This document shows positions 1 to 9,236 of a stretch of 64,000 nt of DNA, in pieces. This DNA is from Prevotella sp. P5-92. GTDB taxonomy: Bacteria; Bacteroidota; Bacteroidia; Bacteroidales; Bacteroidaceae. The stretch covers positions 62,001 to 126,000 of the forward strand of contig NZ_NPJG01000042.1 of the NCBI RefSeq assembly GCF_002251245.1, given 5' to 3'. Within the stretch, counting starts at the first letter, position 1, and each line of letters starts with the position of its first letter. The translations under genes and the position numbers were made by a program. A model generated the notes under the pieces. The model made no database searches. It was not told the origin of the DNA and saw only the letters and a list, made by a program, of their open reading frames with translations.

Positions 1-208
1 TGGGCTTGAGGTGTGACGACTCTATATGTCCGCCCACGGTGGTGCGTCCCTCGGGAATCATCTCTTTTACAGCCAGCATGGCGGCGTTTTCCATCAGCGC
101 CATCATTGCAGGAGTAGCCAATACAGGCATGTCGCCTGAACCAATCTTTATTGCAGTCACGTCGTCAGTGACCGTCATCTTCGATGTGTGTGTAAGTCCT
201 ATTTCCAT
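1..208 (-). CDS. FlK-like hot-dog thioesterase (partial, 3' end outside window)
   Basis: The first 69 codons are visible, starting at an ATG on the minus strand (bases 208-206); the rest lies beyond the left edge. The residues resemble the fluoroacetyl-CoA thioesterase (FlK) type of hot-dog fold. A conserved stretch LATPAMMALMENAA carries Thr32 and Glu40, and GGHIESSHL carries His66; these match the Thr/Glu/His catalytic positions of FlK. In this family the enzymes hydrolyse acyl-CoA thioesters. The natural substrate in gut bacteria is generally not known, and fluoroacetate is unlikely here. A TAACTTTG-type -7 box lies on the minus strand at 233-240. The gene is divergent from the outer-membrane protein gene to its right. 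Confidence 0.8.
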   Translation of the reverse strand, partial: MEIGLTHTSKMTVTDDVTAIKIGSGDMPVLATPAMMALMENAAMLAVKEMIPEGRTTVGGHIESSHLKP

Positions 209-257
209 AATGTAAATTAATAAAAAACGCTGCAAAGTTATTCATTTTTTCCCATTT

Positions 258-290
258 CTTGTATATTGTCGCTGAAAAACATTAATTTTG
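258..290 (+). promoter_or_regulatory. Bacteroidetes-type promoter for the DUF3943 protein
   Basis: A -7 box TAATTTTG lies at 283-290, with CTTG at 258-261 as a weak -33 element 21 bases upstream. The promoter lies inside the N-terminal extension of the longest possible reading frame, which argues that translation begins at 320 or 326, not at 266. Confidence 0.55.
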
Positions 291-319
291 CACACGAATT
301 ATTAATATATGACAGAAAA

Positions 320-2887
320 ATGAGAATGAAAAAAATAATGATATTGGCTTTGTCGAGCCTTTGCTGCATCACCGCATTGGCACAACGAGGGAAGTTTGCA
401 AATATCGGTGTCGGCGTAAACCACACTACTGCTGATTCGCTCCTGATGAGCCATTTTAACGTGGCTCTCTTTGGCAATGTGGATACGCTCCATGGATTTC
501 AGGGCAGCCTTTTCATGAGCGTAGTGAGGCAAGAGACGAAAGGAGTCAATGCCGGTGCGCTTTCTGCCATGACGCGAGGAAAGATGTATGGTGTGCAGAT
601 GGCAGGCTTTATCAATGGCATCGATGGTGAGGCACGTGGCGTGCAGATGGCTGGTGTGTCAAACATGGCTAAGAGCATCAATGGCATGCAGATGGCTGGT
701 CTTACCAACGTCACCGTCAAACCTATGCGTGGCATACAGCTCGCGGGTATCACCAATGTGGCCATGGGTGTGGAGCGAGGAGTGCAGATGGCAGGTGTGG
801 CAAATGTCAGTTCGTCATATATGCGCGGTCTTCAGTTTGGCATATATAACTATGCCGATACGCTCAACGGGTCGCAATTTGGTTTTATCAATATCGCCCG
901 TAGTCATCCCCGTGGCGTGCAGGTGGGATTAGTCAATTACACACGCGACACCATTGCCCATAAGATAGGTCTCGTCAATATCAATCCCAAGACGCGCATC
1001 GATATGCTTGCCTATCTGGGCTCGTCCACGAAGGGAAATATAGCATTGAGGTTCCGCAATCGCAGCACATATAATATAATAGGTGTAGGAACGCATTTCA
1101 TGGGCATCGACGAGAAATTCTCGGGAGCCCTGTTCTACCGCATAGGACAGTATTTCCAGCTCTCGCCACGACTCAGTCTCAGCGGCGACCTCGGCTATTA
1201 TCATGTGGAGACCTTTGCCGATGCGGGCGACACGAGGCCCGAACGCCTGTTCTCTCTTCAGGCACGTTTGAATATCGATTACCAGCTGAGTCCAGTGATA
1301 GGCGCCTTTGCCAGTGTGGGATATGGCGACACACGTTATTATCATCATGCCACCCACTATCGCTCACGGCCAATCGTAGAGGCGGGATTGTCGTTGAGAT
1401 ACATGAGAAGCAAGGAGAGAAGTGAGAGAAATGTGAATGCAGCGGAGTGCTACTCTTATGGTTGTCTCACTCCTCGTACTTCGTGTCTCGCCCAGCTATC
1501 CGACCACTCGTCACTCCTTGTCCCACCTTCCAAAAAGCGTCCTTGGCTTGCTGCCCTTGAAGTGTTTGGCATCAATGCTGGAGTATGGGCATTTGACAGT
1601 TATGTGATGGACGAGGAGTTTGCGAAGATTTCTATCCATACCGTGAAGCACAATATCGAGACCGGTTTCGTATGGGACAACGACCAGTTCTCGACCAATC
1701 TCTTTGCCCATCCTTACCATGGAGGACTCTATTTCAATGCAGCACGCAGCAACGGACTGACATTCTGGGAGTCAGCGCCTTATTCGTTCTGCGGAAGTCT
1801 GATGTGGGAGACGATCTGTGAGATAGAACCACCTGCCATCAACGACCTTATGGCCACCACTATGGGAGGAATATGTATAGGTGAGGTCACCTATCGTCTT
1901 TCCGACCTTATCCTCGATGATAGCCGTCGTGGCTTCCCGCGCTTTTGGCGTGAGTTCCTCGGTACTCTCGTTTGCCCTATAAAAGGTCTCAACCGCATCA
2001 TCCATGGCGACGCATGGCGCGTGGATCATAAGCACTATAAGCATCATGACTACGACCGCATCCCCGTGCATCTCGCCCTTACCGTTGGCGATCGCTATCT
2101 TGCTGACAACGGCGAGTTGTTCCGTGGTGAACACACGCCTTCGGTCAACCTCGTACTGCAGTACGGCGATGCCTTCAACGAGGAAACCACCAAACCATAC
2201 GACTATTTTACCGCCGACCTCACGTTCAACTTCACCGGCAACCAGCCACTCATCAGTGGTTTACACCTCCTCGGACGACTCTGGGGAGCGCCACTCTCCA
2301 CTGGCGATAATATGCAGACCGAGCTTGGTATCTTCCAGCATTTCAACTATTTTGACTCGCAGCCAGTGAAAGACGGCAGCAACTTAGTGCCTTTCCGTAT
2401 CTCAGAGGCGGCATCTGTTGGACCTGGAGTTATCTATCGATTCCCGCATGTGGGAAATCTTGACCGCCTTGAGCAGCACATCTTCCTTAGTGGCATCCTT
2501 CTCGGTGGTTCGCTCAGCGACTATTACAACGTCATCGACCGCGACTACAACCTTGGCAGCGGATATAGCGTAAAGGCAAATACGATACTCGACTTCGGTC
2601 GGTTTGCCAGCTTCTTGCTCAATGCCCACTATTACAAGATCTATACGTGGAAAGGATATGAAGGTAAAGACCTCTCTACCATCGACCCTATCTATCTCAA
2701 CGCACAGGGCGACAAGGGACATGCTTCGCTCTTTGTCCTCAATCCGCGTATGATGATAAAACTCACCGACAAGATCAATGTCAATCTCTCAGGAGCATAT
2801 TATCAGCGTCATACTTATTACAAGTATCACGACAATGTGAAGGCACATACCTTTGAGGTGGGCTTGGGACTGACATACGGAATATAA
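320..2887 (+). CDS. Outer-membrane protein: LA_2272-like repeats fused to DUF3943 barrel
   Basis: 855 residues if translation starts at ATG 320 (ATG 326 is also possible). The N-terminus is a signal peptide (MKKIMILALSSLCCITALAQ). Residues about 90-220 hold eight or nine short repeats of the form G-V-Q-M-A-G-(V/L)-(S/T)-N spaced 15-20 residues apart. They resemble LA_2272-type surface repeats and probably form a beta-solenoid or stacked strands. From about residue 405 to the end, the sequence matches the DUF3943 family (NLFAHPYHGGLYFNAAR; WETICE..PPAINDL), which is predicted to form an outer-membrane beta-barrel. The linker (SKERSERNVNAAEC...) is low in complexity. The protein is probably exported to the outer membrane. 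No enzymatic motif is visible and the function is unknown. The gene is followed after 7 bases by the methyltransferase gene, so the two are probably co-transcribed. Confidence 0.8.
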   Translation: MRMKKIMILALSSLCCITALAQRGKFANIGVGVNHTTADSLLMSHFNVALFGNVDTLHGFQGSLFMSVVRQETKGVNAGALSAMTRGKMYGVQMAGFINGIDGEARGVQMAGVSNMAKSINGMQMAGLTNVTVKPMRGIQLAGITNVAMGVERGVQMAGVANVSSSYMRGLQFGIYNYADTLNGSQFGFINIARSHPRGVQVGLVNYTRDTIAHKIGLVNINPKTRIDMLAYLGSSTKGNIALRFRNRSTYNIIGVGTHFMGIDEKFSGALFYRIGQYFQLSPRLSLSGDLGYYHVETFADAGDTRPERLFSLQARLNIDYQLSPVIGAFASVGYGDTRYYHHATHYRSRPIVEAGLSLRYMRSKERSERNVNAAECYSYGCLTPRTSCLAQLSDHSSLLVPPSKKRPWLAALEVFGINAGVWAFDSYVMDEEFAKISIHTVKHNIETGFVWDNDQFSTNLFAHPYHGGLYFNAARSNGLTFWESAPYSFCGSLMWETICEIEPPAINDLMATTMGGICIGEVTYRLSDLILDDSRRGFPRFWREFLGTLVCPIKGLNRIIHGDAWRVDHKHYKHHDYDRIPVHLALTVGDRYLADNGELFRGEHTPSVNLVLQYGDAFNEETTKPYDYFTADLTFNFTGNQPLISGLHLLGRLWGAPLSTGDNMQTELGIFQHFNYFDSQPVKDGSNLVPFRISEAASVGPGVIYRFPHVGNLDRLEQHIFLSGILLGGSLSDYYNVIDRDYNLGSGYSVKANTILDFGRFASFLLNAHYYKIYTWKGYEGKDLSTIDPIYLNAQGDKGHASLFVLNPRMMIKLTDKINVNLSGAYYQRHTYYKYHDNVKAHTFEVGLGLTYGI

Positions 2888-2894
2888 GCATCTT

Positions 2895-4133
2895 ATGGCA
2901 AGCAAAGAGACACTTTACTTCATAAAGGAGCACCTCGACGACAACATACGTCAGCTGGCTCTCAAGGCATATGGCAAGGAGAATATCGACTTGCCATATG
3001 CCCTCGACCAGATAGCGGGATTTCAGACGGCACGCAGAAAGCTGCCTTCATGGGCTAAGGTAGAGGGCATTGTCTTCCCACCGCATATCTCCATGGAACA
3101 GTGTTCGAGCGAGGTGACAGCCCTCTATAAGTCTTCTCTGCTCGATACCGACTCGCGGTCCATGACCAAGGAAAAGCAACTCATCGACCTTACTGGAGGT
3201 TTTGGCGTCGATTTCTCTTTCCTTGCCAAGAGTTTCAGCAAGGCAACCTATGTGGAACGTCATAGTCATCTTTGCGACATCGCGAGGGAAAATTTTGCGC
3301 GTCTCGGACTTGGCAATACAGAGGTGGTATGTGCCGACTCTGTGGCTTTTCTCAATACCGTCAGTCATGTCAGTCTTATCTATCTCGACCCTGCACGTCG
3401 CGACAATCAAGGGGCACGCACCTTTGCCATTGCCGACTGCACCCCTGATGTGGTGAGTCTCCGTGACAGGCTCTTGGCAAAAGCCGATAAAGTGATGATA
3501 AAGCTATCGCCAATGCTCGATTGGCGTAAGGCAGTTGCAGATCTCGGTACAGCCAATGTAAGCCAAGTGCATATCGTCTCTGTTGATAATGAGTGTAAGG
3601 AACTCCTTGTGATAATGTCGGGCAGACAGACTGACGAGGTGGAGGTGTGTTGCGCAAATATTATCACTACCAGCCATCCACATTCTGCTCTTCCGTCAGA
3701 AGCCACTCCTCGACAACATTACCTCTATGAGCCCAATGCCTCGATAATGAAGGCAGGCTGCTATACCCTTGTAGAAGAGCGTTATGGCATCGCTCAGATA
3801 GCGCCAAATAGCCATCTTTTTGTAGCCGACTCACTGGTTGACGACTTTCCCGGCAGGACGTTCGCCGTGGAGCGGGTAGCCACGATGAACAAACGTGAGT
3901 TAAGGTCTGCCCTCGAAGGTATCAGTAGTGCCAACATAGCTGTTCGCAACTTCCCCATGACAGCTGTGGAACTTGGTAAACGCCTCAAACTAAAGGAAGG
4001 AGGCGAATGGTATCTCTTTGCCACTACCGACCAAGAAGGTAAACACATACTCTATTTTTGTCGAAAAGTAGTACAAAAAGCAGAAAAAAGTTGCAAAAAC
4101 AGGCAAATCTTTTTGTTTTCACAACAATTATGA
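2895..4133 (+). CDS. Class I SAM-dependent methyltransferase with THUMP-like domain
   Basis: 412 residues. The SAM-binding motif I is DLTGGFG (98-104), and the motif IV region is YLDPARR (163-169), followed by KLSPMLDW (203-210). This set is typical of the Bacteroidetes family annotated as class I methyltransferase with a C-terminal THUMP-like domain. THUMP domains usually bind RNA, so a tRNA or rRNA base is the likely substrate; the exact modification is not known. The gene starts 7 bases after the upstream outer-membrane gene. Its last codons overlap the -33 element of the next promoter (4112-4115). The C-terminal tail (about 20 residues rich in K, Q and F) appears to lie outside the conserved domain. 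Confidence 0.8.
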   Translation: MASKETLYFIKEHLDDNIRQLALKAYGKENIDLPYALDQIAGFQTARRKLPSWAKVEGIVFPPHISMEQCSSEVTALYKSSLLDTDSRSMTKEKQLIDLTGGFGVDFSFLAKSFSKATYVERHSHLCDIARENFARLGLGNTEVVCADSVAFLNTVSHVSLIYLDPARRDNQGARTFAIADCTPDVVSLRDRLLAKADKVMIKLSPMLDWRKAVADLGTANVSQVHIVSVDNECKELLVIMSGRQTDEVEVCCANIITTSHPHSALPSEATPRQHYLYEPNASIMKAGCYTLVEERYGIAQIAPNSHLFVADSLVDDFPGRTFAVERVATMNKRELRSALEGISSANIAVRNFPMTAVELGKRLKLKEGGEWYLFATTDQEGKHILYFCRKVVQKAEKSCKNRQIFLFSQQL

Positions 4134-4142
4134 CTAACTTTG
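4112..4142 (+). promoter_or_regulatory. Promoter for the GNAT-like gene
   Basis: TTTG at 4112-4115 and TAACTTTG at 4135-4142 are separated by 19 bases, an exact Bacteroidetes promoter. The start codon at 4170 lies 27 bases after the -7 box. The -33 element lies within the 3' end of the methyltransferase gene. Confidence 0.75.
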
Positions 4143-4169
4143 CACACGTAATATTACAAACCATAAGAT

Positions 4170-5318
4170 ATGTCTAACATTAAGATAGAAAAAATCAACG
4201 ACAAGCGTGGACTGGAGAAGTTTATTCAGTTCCACTACGACTTGTATCGTGGCAACGAATACGACGTGCCAAACCTTCATAGTGACGAGATTAACACGCT
4301 GTCTGCAGATAAAAATCCCGCTTTCGATTTTTGCGAAGCACAATATTTCCTTGCATATAAAGACGGGAAGGTGGCAGGACGAGTAGCCGCCATCATCAAT
4401 CATAAGGCAAACAACCGCTGGCAACAACAGCGTGTGCGCTTCGGATGGATCGACTTCATCGACGATATCGAAGTGTCGAAGGCTTTGCTTTCTGCCGTTG
4501 AGGCATGGGGCCGGGAAAAGGGTATGAAAGAAGTCGTCGGACCGCTTGGGTTTACCGATATGGATCCTGAGGGAATGCTCACATGGGGATTTGACCAGCT
4601 CGGTACACAAGCCACCATATACAACTATCCATACTATCCTCAACACATGGAGAAGATAGGAGGATGGGAGAAGGACAACGACTATGTGGAGTTTAAGATG
4701 TATGTGCCCGAGAAGGTTCCTGAGAAATACACCAAGGTAGCGCAGATGATAGAGAAACGCTACAACCTTCACGTAAAGAAACTCACGAGAAAGGAAGTGT
4801 TTGATGAAGGCTACGGACAGCGCATCTTCAGCATCATCAACGATACGTTTAAGGATCTATACGGATATTCCGAACTGTCGCAGAAGCAGATAGACCACTA
4901 TGTGAAGATGTACCTGCCGATGGCCGACCTCAATCTCATCACACTTATAGAAGACTGGAACACGCCCGACAAAAAAGTCGTTGGCGTGGGCATCACCATA
5001 CCGTCACTCTCACGCGCCTTCCAGAAATGTCGCAACGGCCGTCTCTTCCCATTTGGATGGTGGCATGTGCTACGCGCCTTGAAATACCAGAAGACCGAAG
5101 GTGTCGATCTGCTACTCATGGGCGTGCTGCCAGAATACAGGGCCAAAGGTGCTAACGCCCTTATGTTTGCCGACCTCATCCCATGGTACCAGAAATATGG
5201 TTATAAGTGGGGCGAGAGTCAGGTGGAGATGGAGACGAACGAAAACGTGCAGAGTCAGTGGGGACCGCTGAAGCCTGAGAATCACAAGCGCCGACGCTGC
5301 TATGTAAAGAGGTTGTGA
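4170..5318 (+). CDS. GNAT-like N-acetyltransferase family protein
   Basis: 382 residues with no signal peptide. The C-terminal half contains GVLPEYRAKGANALMF, which resembles the R-x-K-G-x-A acetyl-CoA loop of GNAT acyltransferases. The N-terminal half (AYKDGKVAGRVAAIINHKAN; FGWIDFIDD) is like the first beta-sheet of the same fold. Proteins of this length and pattern are common in Bacteroidetes and are annotated only as N-acetyltransferase or hypothetical. The acceptor is unknown. The gene has its own promoter and is followed after 30 bases by the topoisomerase gene, with no terminator seen between them. Confidence 0.65.
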   Translation: MSNIKIEKINDKRGLEKFIQFHYDLYRGNEYDVPNLHSDEINTLSADKNPAFDFCEAQYFLAYKDGKVAGRVAAIINHKANNRWQQQRVRFGWIDFIDDIEVSKALLSAVEAWGREKGMKEVVGPLGFTDMDPEGMLTWGFDQLGTQATIYNYPYYPQHMEKIGGWEKDNDYVEFKMYVPEKVPEKYTKVAQMIEKRYNLHVKKLTRKEVFDEGYGQRIFSIINDTFKDLYGYSELSQKQIDHYVKMYLPMADLNLITLIEDWNTPDKKVVGVGITIPSLSRAFQKCRNGRLFPFGWWHVLRALKYQKTEGVDLLLMGVLPEYRAKGANALMFADLIPWYQKYGYKWGESQVEMETNENVQSQWGPLKPENHKRRRCYVKRL

Positions 5319-5348
5319 GAAGTGAGCAAACAATAATTAAAACGTAAT

Positions 5349-7292
5349 ATGGACGAAATACTACAACCACAACAAACATCTACGGTGGAATATACCGACG
5401 ACAATATCCGTCACTTGTCGGATATGGAACACGTACGTACCAGACCAGGTATGTATATCGGACGACTGGGTGATGGACAGTTGCCTGAAGACGGTATCTA
5501 CGTGTTGTTGAAGGAGGTAATAGACAACTCTATCGACGAGTTTAAGATGCATGCCGGCGACCGCATAGAGATAACCGTTGATGAGCAACTGAGAGTATCT
5601 GTGCGCGACTACGGACGAGGCATACCTCAAGGAAAGATGATCGAGGCTGTCAGCGTACTCAATACCGGCGGTAAGTATGACTCAAAGGCATTTAAGAAAA
5701 GCGTAGGACTCAACGGTGTCGGCGTAAAGGCCGTTAACGCCCTCAGCTCACATTTCGAAGTGCGCTCCTATCGTGACGGCAACGTGAGAAAGGCTACGTT
5801 CGAGAAGGGAATAATCACCTCTGACGTCACCGAACCCACCGACGATGAAAATGGTACCTATATCTATTTCGAACCCGACAACACGCTGTTTCTCAACTAT
5901 AAGTTCCATGATGACATCATCGAGACCATGCTCCGTAACTATACCTACCTCAATACGGGGCTTGCCATCATGTATAACGGACGTCGCATCCTCAGTCGTA
6001 ATGGTCTGAAAGACTTGCTTAACGACACCATGACAGGCGACGGACTCTATCCTATCATCCATCTCAAGGGCGAAGACATAGAGATAGCCTTCACACACGC
6101 CAACCAGTATGGTGAGGAATACCACTCCTTCGTCAACGGACAGCATACCACTCAGGGAGGAACACACCAAAGCGCATTTAAGGAGCATATCGCAAAGACC
6201 ATAAAGGAGTTTTTCAACAAGAATTTTGAATATACCGATATACGCAACGGACTTGTTGCAGCCATAGCCATCAACGTCGAGGAACCAATGTTTGAGAGTC
6301 AGACAAAGATAAAGTTAGGTTCGCTCACCATGACACCAGGGGGAGGCGTAAGTATTAACAAGTATGTCGGAGACTTCATAAAGACCGAGGTTGACAACTA
6401 TCTGCATAAGAACCAAGACGTGTCTGACGTCATGCTGCAGAAGATACAAGAGAGCGAGAAAGAGCGAAAGGCAATGGCAGGAGTCACAAAGCTGGCTCGC
6501 GAGAGGGCTAAGAAAGCCAATCTGCACAACCGGAAGCTGCGCGACTGCCGTATTCACTTCAGCGACGTGAAAAACGAACGCAAGGAAGAGAGCTCAATCT
6601 TTATCACCGAGGGAGACTCTGCCAGCGGAAGCATCACCAAGAGCCGTGATGTCAACACACAGGCTGTATTCTCTCTTCGAGGAAAGCCTCTAAACTCATT
6701 CGGACTCACCAAGAAGGTCGTATATGAAAATGAGGAGTTTAATCTCCTCCAGGCTGCTCTTGACATTGAAGACGGTCTCGACACACTGCGATACAACAAG
6801 GTCATCGTGGCAACCGATGCCGATGTTGATGGCATGCATATACGTCTGCTCATCATCACCTTTTTCTTGCAGTTCTTCCCTGAGCTTATAAAGAAAGGAC
6901 ACGTATATGTACTGCAAACGCCTCTCTTTAGAGTGCGCAACAAGAAGACGAAGATAAAAAACAAACAGGTGGTGGCTGAGGCTCAGGCAAAAGACAAGAA
7001 AAAGAGCGATTTCGTCACAATCTACTGCTATAGTGAAGAAGAACGCGTCAACGCCATCGAACAGCTCGGTCCTGATCCTGAGATAACACGTTTCAAGGGT
7101 CTTGGAGAGATATCGCCAGAGGAATTTGTCAACTTCATTGGACCAGACATGCGTCTTGAGCAAGTCACACTCCACAAGACCGACCAGGTGCAGAAACTCC
7201 TTGAATACTATATGGGCAAAAACACCATGGAGCGTCAGAACTTCATCATCGACAATCTTGTCATTGAGGAAGACCGCCCCGAAGAAGAATAA
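5349..7292 (+). CDS. parE: DNA topoisomerase IV subunit B (type IIA, ATPase subunit)
   Basis: 647 residues. The GHKL ATPase motifs are present: [10 protein letters not shown] (56-65), DYGRGIP (87-93) and [14 protein letters not shown] (120-133). The TOPRIM domain has EGDSASGS with Glu421 and the metal-binding DADVD at 490-494. With subunit A it relaxes and decatenates DNA at replication forks, using ATP. The length and the MDEILQPQQ-type start fit the ParE branch of Bacteroidetes; GyrB is the alternative but usually differs at the N-terminus and C-terminus. The subunit A gene is not in this window. A strong terminator follows 5 bases after the stop codon. Confidence 0.88.
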   Translation: MDEILQPQQTSTVEYTDDNIRHLSDMEHVRTRPGMYIGRLGDGQLPEDGIYVLLKEVIDNSIDEFKMHAGDRIEITVDEQLRVSVRDYGRGIPQGKMIEAVSVLNTGGKYDSKAFKKSVGLNGVGVKAVNALSSHFEVRSYRDGNVRKATFEKGIITSDVTEPTDDENGTYIYFEPDNTLFLNYKFHDDIIETMLRNYTYLNTGLAIMYNGRRILSRNGLKDLLNDTMTGDGLYPIIHLKGEDIEIAFTHANQYGEEYHSFVNGQHTTQGGTHQSAFKEHIAKTIKEFFNKNFEYTDIRNGLVAAIAINVEEPMFESQTKIKLGSLTMTPGGGVSINKYVGDFIKTEVDNYLHKNQDVSDVMLQKIQESEKERKAMAGVTKLARERAKKANLHNRKLRDCRIHFSDVKNERKEESSIFITEGDSASGSITKSRDVNTQAVFSLRGKPLNSFGLTKKVVYENEEFNLLQAALDIEDGLDTLRYNKVIVATDADVDGMHIRLLIITFFLQFFPELIKKGHVYVLQTPLFRVRNKKTKIKNKQVVAEAQAKDKKKSDFVTIYCYSEEERVNAIEQLGPDPEITRFKGLGEISPEEFVNFIGPDMRLEQVTLHKTDQVQKLLEYYMGKNTMERQNFIIDNLVIEEDRPEEE

Positions 7293-7297
7293 TCGTG

Positions 7298-7345
7298 GCT
7301 TACCTGCATAACTCTATAGGGGGTTATGCAGGTAAGCTGTTTTTT
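7298..7345 (+). terminator. Rho-independent terminator of parE
   Basis: The arms GCTTACCTGCATAAC (7298-7312) and GTTATGCAGGTAAGC (7323-7337) are perfect 15-base complements around a 10-base loop and are followed by a T-rich run. The hairpin separates parE from the repeated promoter region of the protease. Confidence 0.93.
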
Positions 7346-7541
7346 GTCATATCACTCATTTATGTTACCTTTAAAGAAGGTGTATTGCATTCGGATATGC
7401 CAAAATTAAAAAATGTGTATTTTTATTTTGTCATATCACTCATTTATGTTACCTTTGAAGAAGGTGTATTGCATTCGGATATGCCAAAAATAAAAAATGT
7501 GTATTTTTATTTTGTCATATCACTCATTTATGTTACCTTTG
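7343..7541 (+). repeat. 84-bp tandem repeats, each carrying a complete promoter
   Basis: Two full 84-bp units (7343-7426 and 7427-7510) and the first 31 bases of a third (7511-7541) lie head to tail upstream of the S41 protease. Each unit begins with a -33 TTTG (7343-7346, 7427-7430, 7511-7514) followed exactly 19 bases later by a -7 box: TACCTTTA at 7366-7373, TACCTTTG at 7450-7457 and TACCTTTG at 7534-7541. The first -7 box has lost its final G, so that copy may be weak. The rest of the unit contains AAGAAGGTGTATTGCATTCG and an A/T-rich tail. The last -7 box ends 20 bases before the protease start codon. Confidence 0.92.
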
Positions 7542-7561
7542 CCGAAAATTTATTTTTTGGA

Positions 7562-9118
7562 ATGAAAAAGATCGTTATTTTAGTATGTGGAGCGCTGATG
7601 GCTATTGATGCCGTGGCGCAGATGGACATGGACCAGCCACTGAGGAAGTTGGAGATAGCCGAACTCGCCATAAAGAGCCTGTATGTGGATGAAGTGGATG
7701 AGGGAAAACTGGTGGAGGACGGAATACGAGGAATGCTCGAAAAACTCGACCCGCACTCCTCATACTCTACTCCAAAGGAAGTGAAGGCCCTCAACGAACC
7801 GCTTTCAGGCAGTTTTGAGGGTATAGGTGTGCAGTTTAACATGATTGACGATACGTTGCTCGTGATACAACCCGTGGTGGGAGGACCATCAGAGAAGGTG
7901 GGAATAGTAGCTGGAGACCGCATCGTCAGCGTTAACGATACCGCCATAGCTGGAGTGAAGATGGCTAAGGAAGAAATCATGCGAAGGCTTAGGGGACCCA
8001 AGGGTACAAAGGTGATGCTCGGTGTGGTAAGAAGGGGTATTGGCGACGTTCTCACGTTTAAGGTGACACGCGACAAGATTCCCGTCAACACCATAGATGC
8101 CACTTATATGATACGCCCTGAGATAGGATATATACGTATTGGCAGTTTCGGTGCCACTACCCATAGTGAGTTTGTGGAAAGCTTGAAGAAACTGAAAGAG
8201 AAGGGAATGAAACATCTCATGCTCGATCTCCAGAGTAATGGAGGTGGTTATCTGCAGGCTGCTGTCGATATAGCCAATGAACTGCTTCCAAAGAACGACC
8301 TTATAGTATATACTACTGGCAGAAGAGTGCCGAGAATGGAATATAAGGCAAAAGGTAACGGCATGATGCAGGAAGGGAAAGTGGTGATTCTCGTGGATGA
8401 ATATACCGCCTCCGCAGCAGAGATAGTGACTGGCGCAGTGCAGGATCAAGACCGTGGCACAGTGGTGGGACGACGCACTTTTGGAAAAGGTCTCGTACAG
8501 CGTCCTATCGATCTGCCCGACGGTTCGATGATAAGGCTGACAATAGCCCATTATTACACCCCTTCAGGACGTTGCATACAGAAACCATACGAGAAGGGAA
8601 AGTCGGAAGACTATGCCATGGACGTATATAACAGACTGAAAAAGGGTGAGCTAACGAATGCTGACAGCATACATTTTGCTGACTCGCTGAAGTGCTATAC
8701 GTTGAGAGAACACCGCACGGTATATGGAGGTGGTGGCATCATGCCCGACCACTTTGTCCCGCTTGACACACTCGCCTATACCAACTTCCATCGTCAGCTT
8801 TCTGCACGCAGCTACATCATTAATGCAAACTTGAAATATGTCGATGCTCACCGCAAGGAACTGAAGAAGAAATATAGCTCGTTCGACGACTTCCGAAACA
8901 ATTTCACGATGCCACAATACGTGATAGACGACATGGTGGCTGAGGCTGAAAAACAAGGTATAAAACCAAAGGACGACGAGGAACTCAGAAAGACCTTGCC
9001 TCGCCTTACTTTACAGCTGAAAGCTCTTGTGGCACGCGACCTTTGGGATATGAGCGAATATTTCGCCGTCTTCAACGAAGAGAGCGAGATAGTGAAAAAA
9101 GGCCTTGAAGTGTTTTGA
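7562..9118 (+). CDS. S41 family C-terminal processing peptidase (CtpA/Tsp type)
   Basis: 518 residues starting at ATG 7562, which begins MKKIVILVCGALMAIDAVAQ, a signal peptide. An upstream extension of the frame runs through the promoter repeats and is rejected. A PDZ domain (GSFEGIGVQFNMIDD; AGDRIVSVNDTAI) spans about residues 75-170. The serine/lysine catalytic dyad is Ser284 (YTASAAEIV) and Lys309 (FGKGLVQ), the same spacing of 25 as in E. coli Tsp. The enzyme is predicted to act in the periplasm, cutting proteins from their C-terminal end. The gene is likely a single transcription unit driven by repeated promoters. The sequence around its stop codon is tandemly duplicated. Confidence 0.92.
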   Translation: MKKIVILVCGALMAIDAVAQMDMDQPLRKLEIAELAIKSLYVDEVDEGKLVEDGIRGMLEKLDPHSSYSTPKEVKALNEPLSGSFEGIGVQFNMIDDTLLVIQPVVGGPSEKVGIVAGDRIVSVNDTAIAGVKMAKEEIMRRLRGPKGTKVMLGVVRRGIGDVLTFKVTRDKIPVNTIDATYMIRPEIGYIRIGSFGATTHSEFVESLKKLKEKGMKHLMLDLQSNGGGYLQAAVDIANELLPKNDLIVYTTGRRVPRMEYKAKGNGMMQEGKVVILVDEYTASAAEIVTGAVQDQDRGTVVGRRTFGKGLVQRPIDLPDGSMIRLTIAHYYTPSGRCIQKPYEKGKSEDYAMDVYNRLKKGELTNADSIHFADSLKCYTLREHRTVYGGGGIMPDHFVPLDTLAYTNFHRQLSARSYIINANLKYVDAHRKELKKKYSSFDDFRNNFTMPQYVIDDMVAEAEKQGIKPKDDEELRKTLPRLTLQLKALVARDLWDMSEYFAVFNEESEIVKKGLEVF

Positions 9119-9158
9119 AAGAGAGGAAATGGAAAGCCTGTTTTGAAAGAGAGGAAAT
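9111..9158 (+). repeat. 28-bp period duplication of the protease stop region
   Basis: TGTTTTGAAAGAGAGGAAAT occurs at 9111-9130, across the stop codon of the S41 gene, and again at 9139-9158. A shorter third piece (GTTTTGAAAAA) follows at about 9174. This is a short local duplication with no coding role. Confidence 0.85.
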
Positions 9159-9194
9159 AAGACGGCTTTGAGGCGTTTTGAAAAATTGAAGGAA

Positions 9195-9236
9195 TAAAAA
9201 AGGAGTTGAGGTGGATATCCTCAACTCCTTTTTTAT
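9195..9236. terminator. Bidirectional terminator between convergent genes
   Basis: An A-run leads into GGAGTTGAGG, a short loop, CCTCAACTCC and a T-run. The hairpin works in both directions, serving the S41 protease (plus) and the Na/Pi transporter (minus), whose stop codon abuts it at 9236. Confidence 0.93.

Noticed and set aside
266-319. N-terminal extension of the DUF3943 protein
   Set aside because: It spans the -7 box at 283-290 and lies ahead of an obvious signal peptide starting at 320 or 326.
7295-7561. 89-codon extension of the S41 protease through the 84-bp repeats
   Set aside because: It begins within a terminator hairpin, is made of promoter repeats whose length is a multiple of three, and precedes a normal signal peptide.
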